DNA from: Pseudomonas helmanticensis
Lineage (GTDB): Bacteria > Pseudomonadota > Gammaproteobacteria > Pseudomonadales > Pseudomonadaceae
Assembly (NCBI RefSeq): GCF_900182985.1
Contig: NZ_FXUY01000001.1
Span: 3,968,001 to 4,032,000 of the forward strand
Direction: 5' to 3'
DNA length: 64,000 nucleotides
In this document: piece after piece, positions 42,365-52,085 of the stretch
Position numbering within the stretch: the stretch's first letter is position 1
Layout: each line of letters begins with the position of its first letter
Notes under the pieces: model-generated
What the model was told of the DNA's origin: nothing
Databases searched by the model: none
What the model saw: only the letters and a program-made list of their open reading frames with translations
Made by a program: the position numbers and the translations under genes

Positions 42365-43471
42365 TCACTCTTTGTGCGGCGCGGGTTGCTGCTGGGTAAG
42401 GCAGTGGATATTGCCGCCACCGAGTAACAGTTCGCGGCCCGGCACCATTACCACTTCGTGCTGCGGGAACAGGTTCTGCAGAATCTCTTTTGCCGGCGCG
42501 TCCATTGGATCATCGAAACTTGGCGCGATGATGCCGCCGTTGACGATCAGGAAGTTCACGTAGGAACCGGCCAGGCGCACGGACGGATTGCGCTCTTGCG
42601 TGCCGTCCACCGGATCGACCCCGGCGCACTCTTCTTCGGTCGCGTACAGCGGCCCCGGAATCGGCATCTTGTGCACCGTGAACGGGCGCCCCTTGGCGTC
42701 GGTGCTGCTTTGCAGCACGTGCATTGCCGCCTGGCAGCGCGGGTAGTTCGGATCCTGCGGATCGTCGGTCCACGCCAGCAGCACTTCGCCCGGGCGCACG
42801 TAGCAGCAGAAGTTATCCACATGGCCATCGGTTTCGTCGTTGAACAAACCGTCCGGCAGCCAGATGATTTTATCCACAGACAGATTGGCGCTGAGCACCG
42901 CTTCGATTTCTTCGCGGCCCAGATGCGGGTTGCGATTGCGGTTGAGCAGGCATTCTTCGGTGGTGATCAGCGTGCCTTCGCCGTCGACGTGAATCGAACC
43001 GCCCTCCAGCACAAAACCTTCAGTGCGGTAACGCGAGCTGCGCTCGATCTCGAGGATCTTGCCGCCGACCTGCGAATCCCGGTTCCACGGCGAATACAGG
43101 CCGCCGTCAAAACCGCCCCAGGCGTTGAAGTCCCAGTTCACACCGCGCACTTCGCCACTGTTGTTGATGACGAACGTCGGGCCGCTGTCGCGCACCCAGG
43201 CGTCATCGCTGGACATCTCGACCACGCGGATATTCGGCACGTCGAGACGCGCGCGGGCGTTTTCGTACTGGCCGGCGGACACTGCCACGGTGACCGGTTC
43301 GAAACGGGCGATGGCCTTCGCCACTGCGGCGTGGGCGGCTTGTGCCGGTTTGCCACCCAGACGCCAGTTGTCCGGGCGCTCGGGCCAGATCATCCAGGTC
43401 TGAGTCTGCGGCGCCCACTCCGCCGGCATGTGGAAGCCATCGGCGCGCGGGGTACTTTTCAAAGTGGTCAT
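42365..43471 (-). CDS. aguA: Agmatine deiminase
   Basis: This 368-residue protein matches the agmatine deiminase family. It starts [20 protein letters not shown] and [10 protein letters not shown], contains the guanidino-site elements [13 protein letters not shown] and NWDFNAWGG, a central His region ([15 protein letters not shown]), and the catalytic Cys in [13 protein letters not shown] (about C357). It converts agmatine to N-carbamoylputrescine in putrescine formation from arginine. No aguB partner lies beside it in this window. Confidence 0.92.
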   Translation of the reverse strand: MTTLKSTPRADGFHMPAEWAPQTQTWMIWPERPDNWRLGGKPAQAAHAAVAKAIARFEPVTVAVSAGQYENARARLDVPNIRVVEMSSDDAWVRDSGPTFVINNSGEVRGVNWDFNAWGGFDGGLYSPWNRDSQVGGKILEIERSSRYRTEGFVLEGGSIHVDGEGTLITTEECLLNRNRNPHLGREEIEAVLSANLSVDKIIWLPDGLFNDETDGHVDNFCCYVRPGEVLLAWTDDPQDPNYPRCQAAMHVLQSSTDAKGRPFTVHKMPIPGPLYATEEECAGVDPVDGTQERNPSVRLAGSYVNFLIVNGGIIAPSFDDPMDAPAKEILQNLFPQHEVVMVPGRELLLGGGNIHCLTQQQPAPHKE

Positions 43472-43623
43472 GGGGATCAGGACTCCTGGGAACTGTCGAA
43501 GGCTTAAAAAGCGATGGCGACTTTATAACCGATAAATATCGTATTTAGAATCGCAAAAAATGTATTCCGTCTAAAATTTCCTAATTAAACCCGATACAAA
43601 TCGAACTACTCGCACGAATTCAA

Positions 43624-43715
43624 GTGTGGGAGCGAGCCTGCTCGCGAAGCGGTTTCTCCTTCAACAGCAGTGCTGACTGAACCGACGCTTTCGCGAGCAG
43701 GCTCGCTCCTACAGG
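43624..43715. repeat. Second REP-type repeat (GAGCGAGCCTGCTCGCGAA family)
   Basis: GGGAGCGAGCCTGCTCGCGA and an inverted CGCGAGCAGGCTCGCTCC copy flank a 40-base spacer. The same motif appears at 59606-59682 and as a single copy at 63152-63176. It lies between the deiminase gene and the end of the kinase-aminotransferase gene. Confidence 0.85.
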
Positions 43716-43729
43716 GGATATGCGGATGA

Positions 43730-46642
43730 CTAGAGACCCTCTTCAAGCACCCGATCGAGCATATCGACAAAAAAATCGACGCTGCGTCGCGACGTCACCA
43801 TCGGTGGCTTGATCTTCAGAATGTTCAGGTCATCGCCGGTCGGCTGCATGAAGATTCCCAGTTCACGCAGGCGATCACACAGCAGCGCGGTTTCCTCGGT
43901 CGCCGGTTCGAGTGTCTCGCGGTTGCGGATCAATTCCAGTCCCAGGTAGAAGCCGGAACCATGCACGGCGCCCACCAGCGGATGTTTATCGATCAACGCT
44001 TCGAGCCGCGCCTTGAAGTGGCCACCGACCACTTGCGCGTTCTCCCAGAGCTTTTCTTCCGCCATGACGTCGAGCACCGCCATGCCGATCTGGCAGCTCA
44101 CCGGACTACCGCCCGCCGAGGAGAAGAAATAGCCCTCGGCCTCCAGCGCTTCGGCGATTTCCCGGCGCGTGATCACCGCGCCGAGCGGCTGGCCGTTGCC
44201 CATGCCTTTGGCCATGGTAATGATGTCCGGCACCACGCCTTGATCCTCAAAACCCCAAAAGAATTTGCCCATGCGCCCGTATCCCACCTGCACTTCATCG
44301 GCGATGCACACGCCGCCCTGTGCACGCACCAGCGCGTAGACCTGCTTCAGATAATTCGGCGGCAGGGAAATGCCACCGGCATTGCCGTACACCGGTTCAC
44401 AGATGAAACCTGCGAGTTGGCGTTTCTGCTCAGCGATTTTCTGCAGTTGATGTTCAACACTGCGCACGTAGTCCGGTGCTGAATCCTGGCCACGGAATTG
44501 ACCGCGATAAATATTCGGCGCGGTCACCGGATGCACCCAGTCCGGGCGGCTTTCCAGCGCCTTCGGGTTATCGGCAATCGAGGTCGAGACCGCGTCAGCG
44601 CCGACGGTCCAGCCGTGATAGGCCTCAAGCACGCTGAGCATGTCGCGGCCGCCGCTGTAGGCCCAGGCCAAGCGGATCGCCAGATCGTTGGCCTCGCTGC
44701 CACTGTTGACCAGGAACACCCGATCCATGCCCTCCGGCGCCAGTTTCAGCAAGCGCTCGGAGAACTCCGCGACTGCCGCATAGTTGAACCGCGAGTTGGT
44801 GTTGAGCAGTGACCATTGGCGTGCGGCGACGGCAGCCATGCGCGGATGACCGTGACCGAGCACCGCGACGTTGTTGAGCATGTCGAGGTACGAACGCCCC
44901 TGCATGTCGATCAGGTGATTGCGCCAGCCCCGTTCGATGCGCGGCGGATCGACGTAATAGTGTTTTTGCGTGCGGGCGAAACTGGCGTCGCGACGTTCCA
45001 GCAGGGTCTGTGCATCCAACTCCGGTGCGGCATCACAGGCCAGCCCCAGTAACACTGCCGGCGACGGACACAAAGCCTGCCAAGCCGGCGCCTGGGTCGG
45101 TGTGCAAAACAGCGGCGCATGCAGTTGCGCGCCTCGGCTCAATTGCACGATCAACGGTCCGCTGACCGCGCCCAACACCTGACCTTTGACCAGCGCTGCG
45201 CCAGCGTGCAGCGAAGGTGTCACGCCGCGCAGACAAACGCTCAGCTGCGGCCCATCCAGTTGTACCGCGCCGTCCGCCGCCAGATGCAGTACACCGGCAA
45301 ACGGCGCTTCCACGGCAGTGCCGTTGGGCACGCGCAACTCAACGTGCAGTGGAAAAGTCTCCGGCTCATCGGCGCAATCGGGCCGGGTACGCGACAAACG
45401 ATACTGACCATAGCGACTCGCCGCCAAACCATGCGCCGCTGCGGCTTCCGTCAGCAGACGCTGATCAATGCCCTCCTGCTCCCAGTTGCCGGCCTCGAAA
45501 TGTGGACTCAATACGCCGAGGTCGATCAGCGCAAACTCACGTCCGACCAGACTCGGTAACAACGGCGCAAAACCTGCGCCATTGATTGCCGGCAAGCTCT
45601 GACCGACAGCGGTAAGAATCGCTGCCTCCATCAGCGCCAAAGGCACCGACGCAGCGACGCGGAATATTTCCCACTCGTGGCTGAGGTTGTCGCGGCTGTA
45701 CGTATTGTTCGGGTCGATGCTGACCTGCTGCTCGCCACTGAGCACCAACACCGCCGCACGCGCCACGATCAATGGCCACAATGCCTGCAACTCTTCGTGC
45801 TGCAACGGATTGACCGCGTGATAAGCCCGCACCGCCGGCAGGATGACAAAGGGATCGCCAGCGGCGTGATGCAGCAACGCCGCGCAGGTGACCGACAGAT
45901 CGGTGATGCGCCAGGTGCGCACCAGATCGCCGAAATCGATCACGCCTTGCAGTTGCCAACGACGCTGGGCGTCACGCGCCCAAACGGCGTTGTCATCGGT
46001 AATGTCCATATGGATCGCCTGCACCGGCAATTTGTCCAGCAATGGCTGCAAACGACGCTCGGCCTGTTCGGCGGTATCAGCGATCAACAGGCGTTGCCGC
46101 TCGTCCTTGATCACCGGCAATAAATGGCGGATCAACGCGCTGGCATGCCGAGCATCCCACTGCAACGTGCGCTCAAGGCCCGGATGGTCGAAACCCGCCA
46201 GTGCCAGATCCATTTCGCCGCAGAGCCGGCCAAACCCGGCCACCACTTCCTCGCCCAGATGATCGAGATCGGTCAGCGGCTGGCCTTCGATGTAATCGAG
46301 CAGGCGCACATGCACCGCTTCGCCGCCCGCTTGCAGCGACAACAGGTCCTGACCATTGTTGGCCGCAATCACCCGAGGCACGGGCACATGGGCATTCTCA
46401 GCCAGATATTTAAGCCCGGCGTGTTGGGCTTGCAACTCAACCAGGGCGTAATCGCCGCGGCAGATTTTCAGCACAAAGCGTCCGCGGGCACTGTCGACGC
46501 GGTAATTGAGGTCCTGCTGGCTGCCAAGCGCTTGCAAGGTGCCGCTGAGCCCGTAATGTTCTGCCAGCCATTGCAGCGCCTGCTCCTGGGAGACCTGCGG
46601 GCTGGGCAAACTGGCGCGATGAATCAACGTGGCGAGCGGCAT
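43730..46642 (-). CDS. Fusion of APH-type kinase, M23-like linker domain and class III aminotransferase/phospho-lyase
   Basis: This is a 970-residue protein with three parts. Residues about 1-350 form an aminoglycoside-phosphotransferase-fold kinase (Brenner-type IHMDITDDNAV, metal site VIDFGD). A beta-rich middle follows (LHVELRVPNGTAVEAPFAGVLH, about 450-560). The last 400 residues are a class III aminotransferase with the PLP lysine in TMAKGMGNGQPLGA and IADEVQVGYGRMG before it. The kinase should phosphorylate a hydroxyl-amine substrate, and the PLP domain then remove phosphate and ammonia, as in the human hydroxylysine kinase and phospho-lyase pair. Substrate here is inference. Confidence 0.8.
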   Translation of the reverse strand: MPLATLIHRASLPSPQVSQEQALQWLAEHYGLSGTLQALGSQQDLNYRVDSARGRFVLKICRGDYALVELQAQHAGLKYLAENAHVPVPRVIAANNGQDLLSLQAGGEAVHVRLLDYIEGQPLTDLDHLGEEVVAGFGRLCGEMDLALAGFDHPGLERTLQWDARHASALIRHLLPVIKDERQRLLIADTAEQAERRLQPLLDKLPVQAIHMDITDDNAVWARDAQRRWQLQGVIDFGDLVRTWRITDLSVTCAALLHHAAGDPFVILPAVRAYHAVNPLQHEELQALWPLIVARAAVLVLSGEQQVSIDPNNTYSRDNLSHEWEIFRVAASVPLALMEAAILTAVGQSLPAINGAGFAPLLPSLVGREFALIDLGVLSPHFEAGNWEQEGIDQRLLTEAAAAHGLAASRYGQYRLSRTRPDCADEPETFPLHVELRVPNGTAVEAPFAGVLHLAADGAVQLDGPQLSVCLRGVTPSLHAGAALVKGQVLGAVSGPLIVQLSRGAQLHAPLFCTPTQAPAWQALCPSPAVLLGLACDAAPELDAQTLLERRDASFARTQKHYYVDPPRIERGWRNHLIDMQGRSYLDMLNNVAVLGHGHPRMAAVAARQWSLLNTNSRFNYAAVAEFSERLLKLAPEGMDRVFLVNSGSEANDLAIRLAWAYSGGRDMLSVLEAYHGWTVGADAVSTSIADNPKALESRPDWVHPVTAPNIYRGQFRGQDSAPDYVRSVEHQLQKIAEQKRQLAGFICEPVYGNAGGISLPPNYLKQVYALVRAQGGVCIADEVQVGYGRMGKFFWGFEDQGVVPDIITMAKGMGNGQPLGAVITRREIAEALEAEGYFFSSAGGSPVSCQIGMAVLDVMAEEKLWENAQVVGGHFKARLEALIDKHPLVGAVHGSGFYLGLELIRNRETLEPATEETALLCDRLRELGIFMQPTGDDLNILKIKPPMVTSRRSVDFFVDMLDRVLEEGL

Positions 46643-46810
46643 GAAACGACCCCTGAAATTTTATTAGGCGCCTATATCGCCATTGCTTCCAAGGATGCGC
46701 AACCCCTAACCGTCGTGACACGGGTAGCCGCTATTTACATTCGAACACTCGCGCCCTCCGGCACTTTGCGCAAGAATGTCGGCTATTCACACTTATCTTT
46801 GGAAATCCTC

Positions 46811-47356
46811 ATGAATGTAATCACCACCGATCTGCCCGGTGTTCTGATCATCGAACCAAAGGTTTTCGGTGACGAGCGCGGTTTCTTCTACGAGAGTTTC
46901 AATGCCAAGGCGTTTCAGGACGCGACCGGCCTGGATACGCAATTCGTGCAGGACAACCATTCGCGCTCGCAAAAAGGCGTGCTGCGTGGCCTGCATTACC
47001 AACTGGAAAACACTCAGGGCAAACTGGTCCGCGTGACTGTCGGCGAAGTGCTTGATGTTGCCGTGGACATTCGTCGTAGCTCGCCGCATTTCGGCAAATG
47101 GGTGGCGGTGCGCCTGTCGGCGGAAAACCACCGTCAACTGTGGGTACCGGAAGGCTTCGCCCACGGTTTCGTGGTGCTGAGCGAATTCGCCGAATTCCTC
47201 TACAAGACCACTGATTACTACACGCCGTCGGCGGAGCGCAGCATTCGCTGGGACGATCCGGATCTGGGCATCGACTGGCAGCTGGACGAGGCGCCGAAGC
47301 TGTCCGCCAAGGATCAGGTTGCAGCGCTGTTCAAGGACGCTGACGTCTTCGCCTGA
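46811..47356 (+). CDS. rmlC: dTDP-4-dehydrorhamnose 3,5-epimerase
   Basis: The start is at ATG 46811 (MNVITTDLPGVLIIEPKVFGDERGFFYESFN). The 181-residue product has the RmlC cupin pattern: FVQDNHSRSQKGVLRGLHYQ with the catalytic His, EVLDVAVDIRRSSPHFGKW and VPEGFAHGFVVLSEFAEFLYKTTDYY. It makes dTDP-4-dehydro-L-rhamnose in rhamnose synthesis for surface glycans. The other rml genes are not in this window. Confidence 0.93.
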   Translation: MNVITTDLPGVLIIEPKVFGDERGFFYESFNAKAFQDATGLDTQFVQDNHSRSQKGVLRGLHYQLENTQGKLVRVTVGEVLDVAVDIRRSSPHFGKWVAVRLSAENHRQLWVPEGFAHGFVVLSEFAEFLYKTTDYYTPSAERSIRWDDPDLGIDWQLDEAPKLSAKDQVAALFKDADVFA

Positions 47357-47398
47357 GCCTAGGCATAATGCGCCTGTCCCTACAGGCGCATCCGGCTT

Positions 47399-49207
47399 AT
47401 GAAACCAACCCTTCCCCGCAGGCCCCGCTGGCGCAGTCTCGCCCTGCTGGCCCTGTGTCTGGCGCCGCTGCTATGGCCGCTGGAACATCTGGCCGAGCGC
47501 TATTACCGCAGCGAACTGGCCGGGCAGAATCGCCAGACCCTCGACCTCTACGTCGCCAACCTGCTGGGCACCCTGCACCGCTACGAAGTGCTGCCGCAAA
47601 TTCTTGGCGACCTGCCGGCCCTGCGTGCGGTGCTCGGCGCGCCTGACGATGGCGTGACCCAAGGCAACGCCAATCGCCTGCTGAAGAACATCGCCGCGCA
47701 GACCGGCGCCGAAGTCATGTACCTGATGGACACCAGCGGGCAAACGCTGGCCGCGTCGAACTGGGACAAGCACGACAGTTTCGTCGGCCGTAACTTTTCC
47801 TTCCGCCCGTATTTCAGCGAAGCCATGGCCGGTCGCCTCGGGCGCTTTTTCGGGCTTGGCACCACGTCGGCCAAACGCGGTTACTTCTTCGCCGCCGCCG
47901 TGCGCAATGGCGAAAAGATCATCGGCGTGCTGGTGATCAAGGTCGACCTCGACCATACCGAAAGCCTGTGGGGCAAAACCCCGGAACAACTGCTGGTGAC
48001 CGACCACAACGGCGTGGTCATTCTCACCTCGCGCCCGGAATGGCGCTTTCGCTCGACGCGAGTGTTGAGCGATAGCGAACGCTCGGCCATCACCGCGATC
48101 CAGCCTTACCCGACCCGTGAGCCACGGCCACTGAACCTCAGCCCAACTGCGTGGCTGATCCAGACCCACGACATCGCCGAAACAGGCTGGAGCGTCAGCA
48201 TTCTCGCCCCGCGCACCCTGATTGACCGCCCGGTACGCACGGTGGTCGCCATCGGCGGCGCGGCGTTGCTGGTGGTGATGCTGTTGCTCGGCCTGATGAT
48301 GCAGCGCCGCCGCCACTATCTGGAGCGCATCGCGTTTGAAGCCAAGGCGCGCCGTGAACTGGAAGGCCGGGTCGCCGAACGCACCAGCGATCTTGAAGGC
48401 CTCAACCGCCGCTTGAAGCAGGAAGTGCTCGAACGCGAGCAGGCGCAGCAAGAGCTTGTCCGCGCGCAGGACGACCTGGTCCAGGCCGGTAAACTGTCGG
48501 CGCTGGGGACGATGTCGGCGAGCATCAGCCACGAACTCAATCAGCCGCTGGCGGCAATCCGCAGTTACGCCGAGAACGCCGAAGTATTGCTCGATCATCA
48601 GCGCACCGACGATGCGCGCGGCAATCTCAAGCTGATCAGCGAACTGACCGGACGCATGGCCTCGATCATCGCCCACCTGCGCGCCTTTGCCCGCCGCGAC
48701 CGCCATGCCCCGGAAAGCGTCGCCCTGCAACCGGCACTGGACGATGCCCTGGCGCTGCTGGCCAAACGTCGGCGCAGCATGGAAGTCGAGCTGATTCGCG
48801 ACCTGCCGGCCGCCACTCTATGGGTCGAGGCCGGCGAAACCCGCCTGCGCCAGGTGCTCGGCAATCTGTTGGCCAACGCTCTCGATGCGCTGACCGAGAA
48901 AGGCCCGCCGCGCAAACTCTGGCTGAGTGCCGAATCCACCACCGAGGGCGTCAATCTGTACATTCGCGACAACGGCCCGGGGTTTTGCATGGAAGCCCTC
49001 GGCCGCGCCAGCGAGCCCTTCTACACCACCAAGACCCGCACCCAGGGCCTCGGTCTGGGGCTGGCTATCTGTGAAACGCTGATGCGCGCCTTCGGCGGTG
49101 AACTGTCGTTCGCCAACCACAAGCAAGGCGGCGCCTTGATTACCCTGCGGCTGCGCGCCGGTGCGCCCGGGGTCAGCCTGCAACCGTCCGAGGATCGAAG
49201 TGCATGA
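47399..49207 (+). CDS. dctB: DctB-type C4-dicarboxylate sensor kinase
   Basis: This 602-residue protein has an N-terminal membrane span (about 12-30) and a periplasmic double-PAS-like sensor (DKHDSFVGRNFSFRPYFSEAMAG, about 120-145). A second span (TVVAIGGAALLVVMLLLGLMM, about 280-300) and a coiled-coil with a DHp domain follow (MSASISHELNQPLAAIRSYAEN). The ATPase domain shows DNGPGF and GLGLGLAICE. This matches DctB, which senses succinate, fumarate or malate. Its stop overlaps the DctD start (ATGA). Confidence 0.9.
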   Translation: MKPTLPRRPRWRSLALLALCLAPLLWPLEHLAERYYRSELAGQNRQTLDLYVANLLGTLHRYEVLPQILGDLPALRAVLGAPDDGVTQGNANRLLKNIAAQTGAEVMYLMDTSGQTLAASNWDKHDSFVGRNFSFRPYFSEAMAGRLGRFFGLGTTSAKRGYFFAAAVRNGEKIIGVLVIKVDLDHTESLWGKTPEQLLVTDHNGVVILTSRPEWRFRSTRVLSDSERSAITAIQPYPTREPRPLNLSPTAWLIQTHDIAETGWSVSILAPRTLIDRPVRTVVAIGGAALLVVMLLLGLMMQRRRHYLERIAFEAKARRELEGRVAERTSDLEGLNRRLKQEVLEREQAQQELVRAQDDLVQAGKLSALGTMSASISHELNQPLAAIRSYAENAEVLLDHQRTDDARGNLKLISELTGRMASIIAHLRAFARRDRHAPESVALQPALDDALALLAKRRRSMEVELIRDLPAATLWVEAGETRLRQVLGNLLANALDALTEKGPPRKLWLSAESTTEGVNLYIRDNGPGFCMEALGRASEPFYTTKTRTQGLGLGLAICETLMRAFGGELSFANHKQGGALITLRLRAGAPGVSLQPSEDRSA

Positions 49208-50589
49208 CCATCGACAATCGCATTCAGGTGGTGTTGATCGACGACGATCCGCACCTGCGTCAGGCCCTCGGCCAGACGCTGGATCTGGCCGGCCTGAAAA
49301 TATTGCCGCTGTCCGAAGCCAAGGGTCTGGCCGCACAACTTGAGCGCGATTGGCCGGGCGTAGTGGTCAGCGACATCCGCATGCCGGGCATGGATGGCCT
49401 GGAGTTGCTGAGTGAATTGCATGCCCAGGATCCCGAGCTGCCGGTGCTGCTGATCACCGGCCATGGCGACGTGCCGCTGGCAGTGCAGGCGATGCGTGCC
49501 GGTGCCTATGACTTTCTCGAAAAACCGTTCGCCAGCGATGCTCTGCTCGACAGCGTGCGCCGCGCTTTGGCCTTGCGCCGATTGGTATTGGATAACCGCA
49601 GCCTGCGCCTGGCCTTGAGTGATCGCAACGAACTGAGCGCGCGACTGGTCGGCCATTCAGCGCCGATGCTGCGCCTGCGCGAGCAGATCGGAGCACTGGC
49701 GGCGACCAAGGCTGACGTATTGATCCTCGGCGAAACCGGGGCCGGCAAAGAGGTCGTCGCCCGCGCTCTGCATGATCTGTCGAGCCGGCGTAACGGCCCG
49801 TTCGTGGCGATCAACGCCGGCGCACTGGCCGAGTCGGTGGTGGAAAGCGAACTGTTCGGCCATGAGCCCGGCGCGTTCACCGGCGCGCAGAAACGCCGAA
49901 TCGGCAAATTCGAATTCGCCAACGGCGGCACATTGTTTCTCGATGAAATCGAGAGCATGAGCATGGATGTGCAGGTGAAGTTGCTGCGCATGCTGCAAGA
50001 ACGCGTGGTCGAACGCTTGGGCGGCAATCAGCTGATCCCGCTGGACATCCGCGTCATCGCCGCGACCAAGGAAGACCTGCGCCAAGCCGCCGATCAGGGA
50101 CGCTTCCGCGCCGACTTGTATTACCGTCTCAATGTCGCGCCGCTGCGCATTCCGCCGCTGCGTGAACGTGGCGAAGATGCGCTGGTGCTGTTCCAGCATT
50201 ACGCCGATGAAGCCAGTGCCCGCCACGGTTTGCCGCCGCATGAACTGCAACCGGCACAGCGTGCCTTGCTGCTGCGGCACACCTGGCCCGGCAACGTACG
50301 CGAATTGCAAAATGCTGCCGAACGTTTCGCTCTCGGTCTGGAGTTGGCGCTGGACAACAATGCCGTCGAAGGCAGCGGCGTGACCACTGTCGAAGTCATT
50401 AACGGCGGGCTCAGCGAGCAAGTGGAAAACTTCGAGAAGTCATTGATCGCCGCTGAACTGGCGCGCTCACACAGCTCGGTGCGCAGCCTCGCCGAAGCTC
50501 TGGGTGTACCGCGCAAGACCCTGCACGACAAACTGCGCAAGCACGGCCTGAATTTCGGCGACAGCAGTCATGGGGACGAAAACGAATGA
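49204..50589 (+). CDS. dctD: DctD-type sigma-54-dependent response regulator
   Basis: This 461-residue protein has an N-terminal receiver domain (LIDDDPHLRQALG, VVVSDIRMPGMDG with the phospho-Asp). The central AAA+ domain has Walker A GETGAGKEVVARALH, the sigma-54 contact loop GAFTGAQ and Walker B GGTLFLDEIESM. A Fis-type helix-turn-helix at the C-terminus is SVRSLAEALGVPRKTLHDKL. It activates dicarboxylate uptake genes with DctB. The transporter gene is not in this window. Confidence 0.92.
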   Translation: MTIDNRIQVVLIDDDPHLRQALGQTLDLAGLKILPLSEAKGLAAQLERDWPGVVVSDIRMPGMDGLELLSELHAQDPELPVLLITGHGDVPLAVQAMRAGAYDFLEKPFASDALLDSVRRALALRRLVLDNRSLRLALSDRNELSARLVGHSAPMLRLREQIGALAATKADVLILGETGAGKEVVARALHDLSSRRNGPFVAINAGALAESVVESELFGHEPGAFTGAQKRRIGKFEFANGGTLFLDEIESMSMDVQVKLLRMLQERVVERLGGNQLIPLDIRVIAATKEDLRQAADQGRFRADLYYRLNVAPLRIPPLRERGEDALVLFQHYADEASARHGLPPHELQPAQRALLLRHTWPGNVRELQNAAERFALGLELALDNNAVEGSGVTTVEVINGGLSEQVENFEKSLIAAELARSHSSVRSLAEALGVPRKTLHDKLRKHGLNFGDSSHGDENE

Positions 50590-51041
50590 GCAACAACCGC
50601 GCCTATCTAGAATCGGTCCTGCATCACGACATCCCCCTGACTCGAGACATGGGCCTCAAGGTGCTCGACTGGCGGGAACAACAGCTGAGCCTGTATTTGC
50701 CGCTGGATCGCAACGTCAATCACAAGAGCACCATGTTCGGCGGCAGCCTTTACTGCGGCGCGGTGCTGGCCGGTTGGGGCTGGTTGCATTTGCGTCTGAA
50801 AGAAGAAGGCATCACCGACGGGCACATTGTGATTCAGGAAGGGCAGATCAGTTATCCACTGCCGGTGACCGGCGATGCCGTGGCGATTTGTCCGGCGCCT
50901 GAAGCGAAGGCGTGGAAGAAGTTTCTGGCGATGTATCAGCGTTATGGGCGGGCGCGGTTGACGCTCGATACGCGGATCGTCAATCAGGGCAGCGAAGAAG
51001 ACGCCGTGACATTTACCGGGCAGTACGTTTTGCACCGCTGA
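50586..51041 (+). CDS. Thioesterase-fold (YiiD C-terminal-like) protein
   Basis: This 151-residue protein of the YiiD_C thioesterase-like family contains GLKVLDWREQQLSLYLPLDRNVNHKSTMFGGSLYCGAVLAG with the conserved NHKSTMFGG hot-dog element. The ATG overlaps the dctD stop (ATGA), so it is co-translated with the regulator pair. The biochemical role is unknown. A hydrolase of an acyl thioester is the family expectation. Confidence 0.8.
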   Translation: MSNNRAYLESVLHHDIPLTRDMGLKVLDWREQQLSLYLPLDRNVNHKSTMFGGSLYCGAVLAGWGWLHLRLKEEGITDGHIVIQEGQISYPLPVTGDAVAICPAPEAKAWKKFLAMYQRYGRARLTLDTRIVNQGSEEDAVTFTGQYVLHR

Positions 51042-51050
51042 AGATCAACA

Positions 51051-51230
51051 ACCCCTCACCCTAGCCCACTCCCCGAGGGAGAGGGGACTGACCGAGGTGT
51101 CTTGCGTTGTACATCGACCTGAAAGATCGCAGCGATTATGGATTCAGCAAACCTCGACCAAGTCAGCGCTGCTTTCCAATATCCCTCGGCTCCCTCTCCT
51201 GGGGGAGAGGGCTGGGGTGAGGGCGATTGC
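51051..51230. repeat. Pair of CCCTCACCC-type repeats facing each other
   Basis: CCCTCACCCTAGCCCACTCC (about 51054-51073) and the inverse GAGAGGGCTGGGGTGAGGG (about 51205-51223) bracket a 130-base spacer between the thioesterase-fold and cysQ genes. This is a common dispersed hairpin-forming repeat in Pseudomonas. It should separate two converging transcripts. Confidence 0.7.
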
Positions 51231-51242
51231 CGATCAGCCCAC

Positions 51243-52085
51243 TTAACCCCGGGCCAACTCCAACAACCTTTGCCGCCAGGCCGCCTTCGCCGGCAGCGCC
51301 AAAAAGAACTCGTTCAGCAACGATTCCCGCGCCGGATAGCAGAACGCCTCACCGCGCAAATCCAGCACCTCACCGCCCGCCCCTTCCAGCACGCCCTGCG
51401 CCGCCGCCGTGTCCCACTGCGACGTCGGCGCCAGGCGCGGATAACAATCCGCCGCGCCTTCCGCCAACAGGCAAAACTTCAGCGAGCTGCCAATGTTCGC
51501 CAACTGCAACTCGCCCAGGCTGGCACTCAACCCGGCCAGCAGGCGCTCTTGTTCAGGACTGGAATGCCGACGGCTGGCAACCACGGTAAACGCCTCACCC
51601 GGCCCCGGGACATCACGCACCTGAATCGCAACCGGCGTGCCGCCCTGGTCACACCGCCAGGCGCCAAGTCCGGCCCCGCCGACGTAGTAACGACCATTGG
51701 TCGGCATCGACACCACGCCAAACACCACGCGTCCATTCTCGATCAACGCAATGTTGACGGTAAATTCTTCACTGCCGCTGATGAACTCCTTGGTGCCATC
51801 CAGCGGATCGACCAGCCACCAGCGCTGCCAACCGGCACGTACGCTCTGCGCAATGTTGGCGTCTTCTTCGGACAACACCGGAATGCTCGGATCCAGCGCC
51901 GTCAGCCCCGCAACGATAACGTGGTGCGCGGCCAGATCCGCTGCGGTCACCGGCGAGTCATCGGCCTTGGCCGTGACTTCAACGCCAGCGCGCCAGAACG
52001 GCAGGATCGCCTCGCCAGCCTGCAATGCCAGTTCAACCACTGGCGCCATCAACGGATGGGGAAAACTCATCGGCATCTCACTCAT
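51243..52085 (-). CDS. cysQ: 3'(2'),5'-bisphosphate nucleotidase
   Basis: This 280-residue inositol-monophosphatase-fold protein has the metal motifs DSPVTAADLAAHHVI, VLSEEDAN and WWLVDPLDGTKEFISGSEEFTVNIAL (the DPLDGT motif). The C-terminal region QWDTAAAQGVLEGAGG is also present. It hydrolyses PAP to AMP in sulfate assimilation. It overlaps the nudE stop by four bases. Confidence 0.92.
   Translation of the reverse strand: MSEMPMSFPHPLMAPVVELALQAGEAILPFWRAGVEVTAKADDSPVTAADLAAHHVIVAGLTALDPSIPVLSEEDANIAQSVRAGWQRWWLVDPLDGTKEFISGSEEFTVNIALIENGRVVFGVVSMPTNGRYYVGGAGLGAWRCDQGGTPVAIQVRDVPGPGEAFTVVASRRHSSPEQERLLAGLSASLGELQLANIGSSLKFCLLAEGAADCYPRLAPTSQWDTAAAQGVLEGAGGEVLDLRGEAFCYPARESLLNEFFLALPAKAAWRQRLLELARG

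Noticed and set aside
42458..43507. A 349-codon plus-strand frame opposite agmatine deiminase
   Set aside because: The deiminase on the minus strand has all family motifs. The plus frame is a composition artefact.
47368..47391. ATGCGCCTGT CCCT ACAGGCGCAT hairpin between rmlC and dctB as a terminator
   Set aside because: There is no T-run, and it ends only 7 bases before the dctB start. It could instead affect dctB translation, but the evidence is too thin to list.
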